Below are positions 1 to 10,200 of a stretch of 64,000 nt of DNA, piece by piece. The position numbers were made by a program, and so were the translations under genes. The stretch is taken from the NCBI GenBank assembly GCA_938042245.1, contig CALIRO010000062.1:57565-121564 (forward strand), read 5' to 3'. Source of the DNA: an uncultured Thermoguttaceae bacterium (lineage in GTDB: Bacteria; Planctomycetota; Planctomycetia; Pirellulales; Thermoguttaceae). How positions within the stretch are numbered: position 1 is the first letter of the stretch; every line of letters starts with the position of its first letter. Under the pieces are notes generated by a model that had not been told where the DNA came from, searched no databases, and saw only the letters and a program-made list of their open reading frames with translations.

Positions 1-789
1 CGGCTTCGGCAGATCCAAATCCCTGGGGTGGAAGTGTTTGTTGAGCCGGTCAAGGAGCACCGGTTTGTGGTGGTCTTTCGGGGCGAGGGGCTGGGCGATC
101 AGGTAACGGATACGGATCCGCAGGCCACCGGGGTGCCGCCGTTGGACCCGGTGGGGGCGGACCCAGCTAGCCAGCGCACGGCGGAGGCGGCTAAGGAGTT
201 CATTCGCCAGGCCCGCCAATTGTTGGCCGACCAGCCTCATGCCAATGGGTTGACGATGCGCGGCTTTGCCAGGCGGCCGGACATGCCCACCTATGAGGAA
301 GTCTATGGGCTTCGGGCGGCGGCGATTGCCGTCTATCCAATGTACAAGGGGCTGGCCCAATTGGTCGGCATGAAGGTGGTCGGTTCGCCCAGCAATTTGA
401 AGGAAGAGATCGATCTGCTGGAGCAGGTCTGGCAGGATTTTGACTTCTTTTTTGTCCATTTCAAATATACCGATAGCCGGGGCGAAGACGGCGACTTCGA
501 GGCCAAGGTCCGCATGATCGAGGAGTTAGATTCGGTCATCCCCCGGGTGGTGGCCCTGAACCCGACGGTGCTGGCGGTTACCGGCGACCACAGCACGCCG
601 TCCCGACTGGCCAGCCATAGTTGGCATCCGGTGCCGGTAGTGATTGTGGCCGATTCGTGTCGTCCGGACGGTTGCCAGGAGTTTAGCGAATCGGCAGCTT
701 GTCGGGGCGGCCTGGGGCATTTCGAGGCCATGTATCTGATGCCGCTGCTATTGGCCCATGCAGGCCGACTGGAAAAATTCGGCGCCTAG
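1..789 (+). CDS. apgM: 2,3-bisphosphoglycerate-independent phosphoglycerate mutase, archaeal type (3' part)
   Basis: The reading frame is open from the first base of the window to the TAG at 787-789, so the start lies upstream and about 262 C-terminal residues are visible. The family interconverts 3- and 2-phosphoglycerate in cytoplasmic glycolysis. Family signs are the stretch VHFKYTDSRGEDGDFEAKV, which matches the metal-binding HIKxxDxxGHDG region of ApgM enzymes (here GEDG), and TGDHSTPSRLASHSWHPVPV near the end, which holds the alkaline-phosphatase-superfamily metal-ligating Asp and His. The internal GTG at position 28 should not be taken as the start, because the residues before it fit the fold. 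A related phosphotransferase of the same superfamily is the only serious alternative. Confidence 0.85.
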   Translation, partial: RLRQIQIPGVEVFVEPVKEHRFVVVFRGEGLGDQVTDTDPQATGVPPLDPVGADPASQRTAEAAKEFIRQARQLLADQPHANGLTMRGFARRPDMPTYEEVYGLRAAAIAVYPMYKGLAQLVGMKVVGSPSNLKEEIDLLEQVWQDFDFFFVHFKYTDSRGEDGDFEAKVRMIEELDSVIPRVVALNPTVLAVTGDHSTPSRLASHSWHPVPVVIVADSCRPDGCQEFSESAACRGGLGHFEAMYLMPLLLAHAGRLEKFGA

Positions 790-1020
790 CCAGCGGCACC
801 CTGCTGTCCGCCTTAGTTGCCCGGAACGGAAGGCCACTAGGACTGTAAACGTCTAGTTCACATTGGCCGGATGGGGGAATCCTCCGCTCCTATTTTGCGG
901 GCTACAGGCCTACGCTTCTAGACGGTTCTTGCATCTTTTGCCGTCCCAGATCAAAATGGCAATTAGCAGGTCTTTGGGGACTCTGGGCAGCCACCGGAAC
1001 AGACTGGGAAGGCGGCAGCC

Positions 1021-1758
1021 ATGCTACAAAGGCAGTTTTCGTATCGGTATTTGGTAGGGTTTCTGATTGTTTGGGTAGTATTATTTGCGATTTGGCGGTG
1101 GTATCAGGCGCCTCGGGAAGCCCAGGCTCGATTGGCCTCCATACGCCACGTGTTGGCGGTGGTAACCGAGTATGTGCGGCAGCACCAGGGGGTATGGCCT
1201 CGGGGTTGGGAGGAGATAGAAAAGACGCCGGTGCCGCCGGATGCACCCCCCCGCCAAGGTGCCTGGCCGGAGGTGCGGGCCCATGTCAAAGTCGATTTCG
1301 GCGCCGATCCCCGAAAACTCCTCCAAGCCGGGCCGGATCAGTTTCAGGCCATCTCCCCGAAAGGCCGCTGCAGCGGGGATTACCGAGAAGATGTCCAGCG
1401 GCTTTTGGAGGCAATTCGGCAAGCTCTGCCGGCAGAGGCTACTGCAGAAAAGCCCCTAGCCTCGGGAGCCGGCGCCGGTCCCACCAAACCCACCCCCGGC
1501 CCCAGTTCCGAAGCCACTAAGCTTCTCCCCACCCCTAAAGAGCCGCCTTCGACGCTTGCCTCAGGGAGCAAAGAATCCATTTCCGAAAAACCCTCCCTGC
1601 CTGGAAAATTGCCGGGACTTCCGAAGGAGATAGGGGAACAACCTCCGGCTGAAAAAGCCACGCCAGCACCAATCGACAAACAACCACCTTCTCCGAAAGA
1701 AAAGACCGAACCGTCCTCTAAACAGCCTCCCCGCATCGTCCTGCCCGGCTTGGATTAA
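1021..1758 (+). CDS. Hypothetical membrane-anchored protein with Pro/Lys-rich tail
   Basis: This 245-residue protein is not recognised by name. Residues about 10-28 form one hydrophobic segment (YLVGFLIVWVVLFAIW). A helical stretch follows with a pattern (Y..QHQGVWPRGWEEIE) that resembles the soluble part of planctomycete pseudopilin-like proteins. From about residue 140 onward the chain is low-complexity, rich in Pro, Lys, Ser and Glu, and probably disordered. It starts with ATG at 1021 without a strong Shine-Dalgarno. It stands alone, separated by 231 bases from the mutase and facing the methyltransferase gene. The likely topology is a single N-terminal anchor with the rest outside the cytoplasm; any link to a type II secretion-like apparatus is inference. 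Confidence 0.6.
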   Translation: MLQRQFSYRYLVGFLIVWVVLFAIWRWYQAPREAQARLASIRHVLAVVTEYVRQHQGVWPRGWEEIEKTPVPPDAPPRQGAWPEVRAHVKVDFGADPRKLLQAGPDQFQAISPKGRCSGDYREDVQRLLEAIRQALPAEATAEKPLASGAGAGPTKPTPGPSSEATKLLPTPKEPPSTLASGSKESISEKPSLPGKLPGLPKEIGEQPPAEKATPAPIDKQPPSPKEKTEPSSKQPPRIVLPGLD

Positions 1759-1913
1759 CAGGACAACGGAACCAGACGACCAGAAAAGTACCTGGAAATT
1801 TGTCAATATGATCCTACCCGGATTGGACGACCGGGACAGAGGATAAGGCCAGCTTTTGCCTTCCGGATGTCGCCTTCAGCTTCTTTTGTCTTACCTTCTA
1901 TTTCTTCCTGTTT

Positions 1914-3035
1914 TTATCTGTTCCTAGGTGGTTTTCGGCGGAAGGGGCGTTGGAGGGCGGCCACACAGATTTCTTGTCGATTGTAGTACAGTTGGCGGGC
2001 TTGGGTCTGGTTATATCCCCAGGAGCGAATTCTGCGGAGCCAATCGGGGATCCGTTCGGCCAACTGCCACTTGGTGAGCTTGAGCGTCAGGATCATGCCG
2101 CGGATGTTGATTTCCGGATGGGTAACAATATTTTCGACGGCGGTCAGGGTGTAATTGGGGGCCACATTCATGTCCGAGAAGAGCCAGCGCACCTTTCGCA
2201 GAGCGCGGCGGGGGGTTTGGGTGCTTCGGCGTCGCAGATGGGTAAATCGCGGGTGCTGAAGCACGGTAGGATGCATTTCTGCCGGGTCGATGCCCAGAAC
2301 ATACATACCCCGGTCCAGGAGGGCCTGCGTGCTGCCGCCCGGGGCACTGCCCAGCTCCGCACAGCGGGCGCCTGGCGGTATCGGCAAACCGGACCATCGA
2401 AGCGCTTCTTCCATCTTCAGCCAGGCACGGGAAACGGCATGTTCGGGCAGTTCGAGCGGGAAGACGCCGCCGGGATACCGGCTAGCAGGCCCCCGGGCTC
2501 GGTGGTAGCCCAGATACCATTGGTCCTGTTCGATCACAATGCAATCCAGCACCAGGTCGCCGAAGGCGGCCGGTTCGGTAGGGTCAAAGGCGGCCAGTCC
2601 CACCGGCGGCAACCGAGGGCAGGCTTGTTGCAGCGCTTGCCGGGCTTGCTGCGCCAACGGCGTTTGCCAGGGCAGGGGGGCATCGTCCGGCCGAGACTCT
2701 CGCAGTTCCGTTTCCCGCTGCCAGACATGCACCCGATGGAACGGGAGATTCTGTGCTAATGTCCACCATTTTTGGGCAAGCTCTTCCGGGCTTTTGCCAT
2801 GCACGCTGCCGTAAGAAAAGCCGCTGGCCAGAGCAAAAATGAGCGATTTGCCCCACCCCCAGCCCCGTTCAGGTGCCCAGTCCGCCGGCGCTTTGAAGGT
2901 AACAAAGCCGGGTCGGCGAAAAGCGGGCCTCCAACCCGGACCGCACCGACCCATCTCCTCCACCAACGCCTGCTCCGCTCCCACCTGACAAGTGGCAAAC
3001 ACAAACCCAGGCCAAGCCGCCCCAGTTCCCTCCAT
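1914..3035 (-). CDS. RlmM-like SAM-dependent rRNA 2'-O-methyltransferase
   Basis: The 373-residue protein has an N-terminal part like that of RlmM (GFVFATCQVGAEQALVEEM) and a C-terminal FtsJ/RrmJ-type methyltransferase domain. Motif I is CAELGSAPGGSTQALLDRG at about residues 222-240, followed by the acidic strand VLGIDPAEM. LFSDMNVAPNYT carries the catalytic Asp, and MILTLKLTK supplies the expected Lys. This arrangement fits 23S rRNA (cytidine 2'-O)-methyltransferases of the RlmM group, which use S-adenosylmethionine in the cytoplasm. The exact target base in planctomycetes is not shown by the sequence. It is transcribed away from the phosphoglycerate mutase side and is not obviously in an operon. 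Confidence 0.75.
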   Translation of the reverse strand: MEGTGAAWPGFVFATCQVGAEQALVEEMGRCGPGWRPAFRRPGFVTFKAPADWAPERGWGWGKSLIFALASGFSYGSVHGKSPEELAQKWWTLAQNLPFHRVHVWQRETELRESRPDDAPLPWQTPLAQQARQALQQACPRLPPVGLAAFDPTEPAAFGDLVLDCIVIEQDQWYLGYHRARGPASRYPGGVFPLELPEHAVSRAWLKMEEALRWSGLPIPPGARCAELGSAPGGSTQALLDRGMYVLGIDPAEMHPTVLQHPRFTHLRRRSTQTPRRALRKVRWLFSDMNVAPNYTLTAVENIVTHPEINIRGMILTLKLTKWQLAERIPDWLRRIRSWGYNQTQARQLYYNRQEICVAALQRPFRRKPPRNR

Positions 3036-3131
3036 TACCTCTCCCTACTACCCGACAAGTCAATCCCCTTTCTCCGGCGAGCCAACAGCCGGGAATTCAA
3101 ACGGCCCACCCTATCTCCTCCTGCTAACAAA

Positions 3132-3794
3132 TCACTCCAGTTTCTCTCCAGCAGCAAGAATGGTAACGGTCAAGATCTTCGCCTCAGGCAGGACAGCAAT
3201 TTGCCGGGCCGCCGCCTCCACCGGATCCTGTTGGTCCTGCTTGGACTCGGCGCCGGATAGGCCATGAGCATGGTCATGGTGGTGCGTTTCCTCAGGGCCG
3301 GCGGCGCCGGAGGGCTGGGATTTGGTTTTCGCTGCCGTAAGCAACTCCCAAAAGGATGGGGTGGGACGCACTTCGGCGGTCTGTCCAGTACGGGTGTTTT
3401 TGACCCAAACGACCAATTCTTCTGCGGGTTCCCAGTGGATGTTGCGTTTGCCGAGCGTGGCGCCGGTTGCCACTTGGAGGCCGTCCAAGAAACAGGCCCT
3501 CGGCGGGCGCTGCAACGGTCCTTGGCAGCGCACCTCTAGGTCGAAGTAGCCTTCGGCGCCGACCGCACGCCGTCCTGCCGCCCCAAACCGAATACCGGAG
3601 ACCGCCCACGGACCCAAATGCCCGTGAAATTGCACCGCCTGCGCCAACCAGGGGGGATCGGTAGGTTTGGGTTGATAATGCGGCTTGGGGAGATCGACCT
3701 TCACCTCCTGGGTCTCCATCAGGGATAAAAGAAAAATGCCCTGCAGCCCCAAGACAGGAACTGCTAGTACCCATAGTAATATTTTTTTCACCAT
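3132..3794 (-). CDS. Membrane-anchored FmdE-like protein with His-rich segment
   Basis: Residues 1-22 form a hydrophobic anchor or signal (ILLWVLAVPVLGLQGIFLLS). Residues about 48-160 match the FmdE domain, named after a subunit associated with formylmethanofuran dehydrogenase: FHGHLGPWAVSGIRFG supplies the conserved His, CFLDGLQVATGATLGKRNI is the signature with Cys, and WVKNTRTGQTAEVRP follows. A His/Asp cluster (THHHDHAHG) at about residue 172 is a likely metal-binding tract, where many FmdE proteins instead have a C-terminal zinc finger. A final beta-like stretch ends the 220-residue protein. A membrane-bound copy outside any methanofuran gene cluster suggests metal handling or redox work rather than C1 transfer, but no substrate can be named. 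Confidence 0.7.
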   Translation of the reverse strand: MVKKILLWVLAVPVLGLQGIFLLSLMETQEVKVDLPKPHYQPKPTDPPWLAQAVQFHGHLGPWAVSGIRFGAAGRRAVGAEGYFDLEVRCQGPLQRPPRACFLDGLQVATGATLGKRNIHWEPAEELVVWVKNTRTGQTAEVRPTPSFWELLTAAKTKSQPSGAAGPEETHHHDHAHGLSGAESKQDQQDPVEAAARQIAVLPEAKILTVTILAAGEKLE

Positions 3795-4024
3795 CTTGAT
3801 GGCCTTCCGCTCATCACCTTCAGGACCAAACTCCTGTCACCGACCCGGCACAATCGAACAACCTCTAACAAAACCACATGCCTAGTGGCATACCTTAGGA
3901 AACGGGGTAGCTAAATCTTTTGAGGGTTCTTTTTTTGTTGGAGCCTCTGGATCTATCGTAGCCACCCCATCTCTTGTAGCCCCAGCACGGCGGAATAGCC
4001 CCTGGAGGCTGCAGGGGGGCAGAT

Positions 4025-6151
4025 TCAGTGCACGCGTTGGCCTGGTTTGGCGCCGGGGTCCGGGGCCAATAAATAAATTTCTCCATCCCCGGGACCGGCG
4101 GCCAGGATCATCCCTTCACTGGTACCAAAGGCCATCTTTCGCGGGGCCAGGTTGGCTACCAGAATGACCAATCGACCGACCAGATCTTCCGGTTTGTAAA
4201 CGCCTTTGATGCCGGCAAAGACGGTCCGTCGATTCTGGCCGCCCAGGCTCAATGTAAGCCGAAGCAGTTTCTTGGCCTTCGGCACATCCTCGGCCTGGAT
4301 AATTCGGGCCACTCGGAGGTCGATCTTCTGAAAATCTTCGATGGTGCATGGGGGGGCGAGCGGCTCGGCCTGGAACGGCGTTTCCTCGTCTTGCCAGTCC
4401 GAGGAGGCCGATGGAGAGGCCGTCGATTGGGCAACCGAGCCTGCTGTTTCTGCTGCCGTCGGTTTGGCTGCCGGAACCACCCTGCTTTGTGCCGACGGGG
4501 CCGAGAGTTCTTCCGGTTGTCGGCTCTCTTCGATCATGGCGGAGATGGCCTGCCGATCCACCCGCTTGATCATATGTTCAAATGGCCGAACCGGCGTCCC
4601 TAAAAGCGGCTTCTGCGAATCGTCCCAATGGCGGATCGGCACATGCAGCAGTTGCCCAGTTTGCTCTGCCAACCGTGGCAGCACCGGCGCCAAATAGACG
4701 ATGATTTGCCGAAACAGATTCAATGCCACCGTACAGACGTTTTGGAGTTGTTCGGCCTGCTCAGGGTCTTTGGCCAATTTCCAGGGTTCTTGACGTTCGA
4801 CGTATTGATTGGCCCGGTCGGCGGCGGCCAGGATTAGCCGAATCGCACGGTTAAAGTCACACGCCTCGTAGGCCTCGGCAATTTGCTGGCCCTCGGCGGC
4901 GGCTTGGGCAAACAGCCCGCCGTCGTCCGGCCAAGAAGAAGCCAAACCGGTAGAAACTACAAAACGGGCCGTCCGACTCGCTAGGTTGACGATCTTGCCC
5001 ACCAGATCCCCGTCGGCCTTCTCGGCCATGTCGTCAAACTGTAGATCCAGGTCATCCACCCGGGGCGTCAGTTTCGAGGCGTAGTAATAGCGAAGATACG
5101 CCGGATCCAGATATTTCAAATACGTCGAAGCCAGGATAAAGGTCCCCTTAGACTTCGACATTTTTTCACCATTCACCGTCAAAAACCCATGAATCTGAAT
5201 CCGCCGAGGCAATTGATACCGGGATACCCGAAGCATCGCCGGCCAAAACAGGGTGTGAAAATAGGTAATGTCTTTGCCAATAAAGTGCCAAATCTGCGTC
5301 TCCGGATTGGCCCACCAGGCGTCAAAATCTTCGCCTTCCCTTTTACACCATTGCCAGGTCGAGGCCATATAACCGATCGGCGCATCAAACCACACATACC
5401 AATAGTTGCCGGGCGAGTCGGGAATCTCAAATCCAAAATACGGCGCCGGCCGAGACACATCCCACGGGCGCAGCGGCTGCCCCAAGAAATGCCCCCGCAG
5501 ATAATTGGCAATTTCCGGCTGCAAGTGGTCCCCGCTTTGGGTCCATTCTTCTAAAAAGGCATGTTGTTTTTCCACATCCACAAAAAGATGTACAGCAGAC
5601 CGGACCTCTGGCCGAGCCCCAGACAAAGTGCTCCGCGGATCAATCAGGTCGATCGGGTCATAATGATGCCCGCACCGATCGCAACTGTCGCCGTATTGAT
5701 TCGGGGCATGACAGTTGGGGCAAGTGCCTTGGACGAACCGGTCGGCCAGGAAGGTACCTACCTCCGGGTCGTACAATTGCCGCACTTCTTGTTGGTAGAT
5801 CATCCCAGCGGCGCGCAGGGCTTGCCAAATTTCCCAGCAAAGTTGGCGATTTTCCTCGCAGTGGGTGCTCCCGTAGTGATCGAAGGCAATTTGGAAGCCG
5901 GCAAAGTCCCGGGTATGGGCCTGATGCATGCGCTGCAGGAGTTCTTCTTCCCGGATACCTTCTTGGCGGGCGCGGATCATGATGGCCGTGCCGTGCGTGT
6001 CATCAGCACAAATGTATATACACCGCCGTCCTCGCAACTTCTGAAACCGCACCCAAATATCCGTCTGGATATACTCGACCAAATGCCCCAAATGAATATG
6101 CCCGTTGGCATACGGTAGGGCGCTAGTAACCAACAGTTGCGCCTGGCTCAT
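4025..6151 (-). CDS. metG: Methionyl-tRNA synthetase
   Basis: The 708-residue class I aminoacyl-tRNA synthetase charges initiator and elongator tRNA-Met. The HIGH-type motif is GHIHLGH at residues 17-23, the KMSKS loop [11 protein letters not shown] lies near residue 329, and a CPNC...CDRC zinc knuckle lies at about 144-160. The anticodon-binding helical domain follows. A Pro/Ala/Ser-rich linker at about 545-600 leads to a C-terminal EMAP/Trbp111-type tRNA-binding OB domain ([20 protein letters not shown], about 610-708) that normally drives dimerisation. The length fits the long bacterial form with an appended Trbp111 domain. It is divergent from queF, with 436 bases between them. Confidence 0.96.
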   Translation of the reverse strand: MSQAQLLVTSALPYANGHIHLGHLVEYIQTDIWVRFQKLRGRRCIYICADDTHGTAIMIRARQEGIREEELLQRMHQAHTRDFAGFQIAFDHYGSTHCEENRQLCWEIWQALRAAGMIYQQEVRQLYDPEVGTFLADRFVQGTCPNCHAPNQYGDSCDRCGHHYDPIDLIDPRSTLSGARPEVRSAVHLFVDVEKQHAFLEEWTQSGDHLQPEIANYLRGHFLGQPLRPWDVSRPAPYFGFEIPDSPGNYWYVWFDAPIGYMASTWQWCKREGEDFDAWWANPETQIWHFIGKDITYFHTLFWPAMLRVSRYQLPRRIQIHGFLTVNGEKMSKSKGTFILASTYLKYLDPAYLRYYYASKLTPRVDDLDLQFDDMAEKADGDLVGKIVNLASRTARFVVSTGLASSWPDDGGLFAQAAAEGQQIAEAYEACDFNRAIRLILAAADRANQYVERQEPWKLAKDPEQAEQLQNVCTVALNLFRQIIVYLAPVLPRLAEQTGQLLHVPIRHWDDSQKPLLGTPVRPFEHMIKRVDRQAISAMIEESRQPEELSAPSAQSRVVPAAKPTAAETAGSVAQSTASPSASSDWQDEETPFQAEPLAPPCTIEDFQKIDLRVARIIQAEDVPKAKKLLRLTLSLGGQNRRTVFAGIKGVYKPEDLVGRLVILVANLAPRKMAFGTSEGMILAAGPGDGEIYLLAPDPGAKPGQRVH

Positions 6152-6587
6152 TCCTGCAGTTCCTTGCCTAAAAATCGGGTATCTTTTCCGCTCAATGAGT
6201 TATCAATTCACCCCCCAAAGTGGGAATCCCGTTGGGCATCCCTGACCTTTCTGTTTTCCAAATGACCGGACACACGGGGTTTGCCGATGCTACACACCAA
6301 TTACGTCCCAAAGCGCTGCCTCACACACTACCCAGTTCGTTTAGCTGAGTTGGCACCCAGAAATCCCACTGGAAAGGGAACGTTTTCCCCAAAGTTTTTA
6401 ATTATACCTTATCCCCTTTCTTGGAAAGAACCCGGGGGCGGGGAGGAAAATTACCTATTTTGCCTATATTATCTAGTCCAAGTCTTTCTTTTCTCGGCTC
6501 ACCAGCCCTGATAGAATTCAGGAGCTGGCCTTTTGGGAAATGCACCTCCCTTGGCATTGAATACCCCCTGTTTAGAGGAGTTCTCCC
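6152..6587. other. Divergent intergenic region metG/queF
   Basis: This stretch has no convincing gene and should hold the divergent promoters of metG and queF. I looked for a preQ1 riboswitch upstream of queF and did not find the expected aptamer core. A Shine-Dalgarno-like GAGGAG lies 9 bases before the queF ATG. Confidence 0.5.
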
Positions 6588-6974
6588 ATGCCCGAACCCA
6601 CCCGGGATATTCTCGAAACCTTCGATAACCCCTATCCGGACCGGGATTATACCATTACCATCGTTTGTCCTGAGTTTACCTCCCTGTGCCCGAAGACCGG
6701 CCAGCCGGACTTCGGAACCCTAACGATCCGGTACGTGCCGGATCGCCGCTGCGTAGAGCTAAAAAGCCTGAAGTTTTACCTCCAGCAATACCGGAATGTG
6801 GGGATTTTCTATGAACAGGTAACCAATCGGATCTTGGACGATTTGGTGGCGGTCGTAGGGCCACGATGGATGATCCTGGAGGCGGCATTCCGTCCCCGGG
6901 GGGGAATTACTACCACCGTTACCGCTACCTACCGAGTCCAAGCCCCCCAACCTCACCCATTGGAACCTCGTTAG
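6588..6974 (+). CDS. queF: NADPH-dependent 7-cyano-7-deazaguanine reductase
   Basis: QueF reduces preQ0 to preQ1 in the queuosine tRNA-modification pathway in the cytoplasm. The 128-residue length is that of the short, unimodular YkvM-type enzyme. Cys34 in [13 protein letters not shown] is the nucleophile that forms the thioimide with the nitrile, Asp41 follows it, and [16 protein letters not shown] (57-70) is the QueF signature with the substrate-binding Glu. The family partner queC lies 50 kb away at 57189-58001; other queuosine genes are not in the window. It starts at the ATG at 6588 after a GAGGAG ribosome-binding site. Confidence 0.95.
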   Translation: MPEPTRDILETFDNPYPDRDYTITIVCPEFTSLCPKTGQPDFGTLTIRYVPDRRCVELKSLKFYLQQYRNVGIFYEQVTNRILDDLVAVVGPRWMILEAAFRPRGGITTTVTATYRVQAPQPHPLEPR

Positions 6975-7218
6975 AATCCCAGGATAAAGGAGGTTGCCCC
7001 CCTTCTGGGGTATCCGAAGGTCACTCTAACCCATTTTTCGCCCAACAATCGCCAACCAAGAGCCTTTTGGAAGCGAATATGACCCGATTAGGGGATAAAA
7101 TTCCCCTATTACAGAGGGATTGCCGTCAGGCCCACTACTTGCCGTTTCTGAGGGCAGCTACCTAGTATCCTGCAGCGGCCCAAAAGCATAATCGGTTTTC
7201 TTGGTGCTTGCCTTGGGG

Positions 7219-10200
7219 TTAAGGCGGTGTGGGTTGGTCTGTGGGTGGTGGGGCAGGTACTGGGCCTTGGTCCAGGACGGCTTTGGCATGACGGGCCAAG
7301 TGGCCGCGAAGGTCCCGGGTGTAACGCTGGAGAATGGCCTGGCCTACGCCGCCGTAATCGCCGCAGCGGTACAAGGCCCGTGCTAGGTGCAGTTCCCGGA
7401 GCGAATCTCGGCGGGTTTGCACGGCATTGGTGCCGCCGGGGCTTTTCTGGTCCAGTCGCCGGGCGTCTTCAACCGTTTCATGCACATAGCCGGACATGTC
7501 CGGCTGGGTAAGCAATCCTGCCAACACGGGCGCCGCCCGGCGATCGCCGATCAGTTCCAAAGCCAGTGCTACAGCCCGATGGTGGGAGAAGGCGTCTTTA
7601 GCCGTCAGCAGCTTGGCCTTTTCCAGGATGGCGGGTACTGCCCGGGGGTCCCGAGTTCGGCCCAGGGCGATGATTAAATGATCCAGCGGGCTCAGCGCCG
7701 AGCCGAACTGCCCCATGCCGCGGTAGTCCCATCCTTTGTCCCAGCCCGGATATTTGTGCACTTCGGCGATTAAGGTGTCCAGACCGGTATTGTCGCCCAG
7801 GACGGCTAAGATTCGGGCGTAGATGAGCTTTTCTTCATGCTTTTGGGCTTTCTGATATGCCTGGCGCAGTAGCGGGAGGGCCTGCTGTGGATGGGCCAAG
7901 AGCACCGCCGCCCCCCGAAAATTGTCTTTGACCGTTTGGACCGCCTGGGCGATCCGCTCCGGGGGCAAGGGGAAATTATCGGTTTCTTCCAGCACGCTTT
8001 CGGGCAGGTTGCCGATTTCGACCAGGTGCTTTTGTAAGGCACGGATGTCAATCTGTCGAAGGGGCACGGCTGCCTGAGCGGCCATGGCCGCCGCTCGACC
8101 CGCCGCATAGCCGCCGTTTTGGATGTCGGCTTGCATGCGGATCAGCGGCACCGCGTCCCGATGGGCGCTTAAGCCCAAGCCGATTACTAAAATCCCCTCC
8201 CACCCCTTGGGCAACATACACCGATAGGGAATCCGAACCCGGAAACCTCGGTGCTCTGGATGTTCCAATTCGAGATAGGGGTCAACTGTATATCCATGCG
8301 TGTCGAAATTGCTATAGGCGATGCAGATGGTGTCCGGATAGGTACGATCCAGGACCTGGTCCAGAAGCGTCATGACAAAATCGCCGCGGATGCGGCGCCG
8401 CTCCCGGGTATCGATCAGTTGCCCCTGGTCGAAGGCGTGGGCGTATTTATCCTTGGCATAGACCAATAGATGCCAAATGTCCATCATATCCGTTTCATCG
8501 GTGATGGTAAAATCGGTGTTCGTATAAGCGGCGCCTAGACGCCGGGGCGGCAGCCCTGTGCCTTGCATGGCCAATTCCGAACTATCCGTATAAAGGCACT
8601 CGGCGCCGGCGGCGGCAGCCACATCGCTATTGCCGGTAGCGTCGATAACCACCTTGGCCAAAAGCACTCCTCGGCCTTCTGGGGTGGCCACCACGGCGCC
8701 GCAAACCCGATTATCTTGAACAAATGCACCGCATCCGATCACCCCCATCCAAATCTGGCCGCCCGCTTTGAGCAGTTCGGTTCGCCACCATTCGGCTTTG
8801 CGTTCCGGCAGCCAGCGGCCGCCTTGGGATTCTGTAGGCACGGTGGCGGTAAAGCCGACCCGGTTGCCCCAGTAATAGCCGGTAATATAGCCGGCGGTTC
8901 CGACGCCGCCGAGCATATGAAGGTATTCACCGAGGAGGGTTTTCGCGCCGGCTCTGGCGGCAGCAATGGCGGCCGGCGCCCCGCCGGTCCCCCCGCCGAT
9001 AACCACCACATCATATTGCCCTAAAACCGGCAGGAGCCGATCCGGTTGCGGGACCGTGCGAAGCTCCTTGGGATCGGCCAAAGCAGGGCGCAGACCCCGA
9101 AGCTCTTCCCGTACATCGCCGTCGGCTGCCGGTTGGGCAGGGGACCGATCTGCCACCAGACTGCCGCCGCCAACTTGTACCTTTTGTGGAGCAGGGGTTT
9201 TCAAGGCTTGCTGGGCCGCCGCCCGACCGATCTGCTCACCTAGCTCCATGAGCCGAACCGGCCGCAAAAGCCGGGCTGCCTCCTGGCGACTCACACCAGC
9301 ACAACCGCCCAAAATCCAAAGATTGGGTTTTCCTTTGGGCCGGAAGGCGGCCAGGGTATCTGCGGTTTGCTGGGGAACCGTCCGACCAGCAGAGGCCGAT
9401 GTTTCCGCAGAACCGCTCGCACCCTGGCTGCTTGGTTGCCCAGAAGGACTGCCTGAGGAGGCATCGGTTTCTACGGGATCGGGCGGCACTTGGAAAAGCA
9501 CATCCGCCGTCAGTTGCTGATCCGGATGGTAGGTCATCGAACGGGCCAATTGCTCGGCCTGCGCCCAGGAAGCGAAGGAGTCGTCCGGCATAGGCAGTTG
9601 AAGGGTATATTCGATCATAGGCCAGCGCCCGCCAGAGCCTTCGGCGGGATTGGGCAACAGGTCCCACACGCCCTGGCCAATCAGGCGATGTTCCATGTTC
9701 TTGCCGGTAACCGGCTGGCCGCCAATGACCACCCGATGGAACGTATGCTGTCCAGCCGGGTATGGGGCAAACTTAGCGCCGGCCAGTCGGGCCACCAGCG
9801 CCCGAGGCGTGGCATCGATAACCGTCCTGGCCAGAACCGCCTGCCGACCCGCCCGATTGGCGATCACAATACCACCAAGGCGGCCTTCTGCGTCCACCAA
9901 AAGGTCGGTAACGTAGCAGCTGTAAAGGAACGGGACTTTGGCGGCCAACAGGGCCTCGTCCAGAGTTTTTTTCACGTGCATGGGGCGGGCAATACGGCGG
10001 ACCTTCGTTTGAGCGGTCTTTTCTGTTTCCGGGGGCCCGAATAGTTCGATTTCCCCCAACAAAATCCGGCCGACGTTTTGCTCCTTTTTTACCTCCAAGC
10101 GTACATAGCGGGCCTTCTGTCCGATCCGGCCGGTAAAAGAACTGGGCAGGTCGCCCTCCCCGGACACAGGCGGCGATTGGAGCGGACCCAGTTCGGTCCA

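Noticed and set aside
2290..2759. Long plus-strand frames over the RlmM-like gene
   Set aside because: Shadow frames of the real minus-strand gene, as at most other genes here.
6490..6587. preQ1 riboswitch before queF
   Set aside because: The conserved C-rich loop and A-rich tail of the aptamer are not present.
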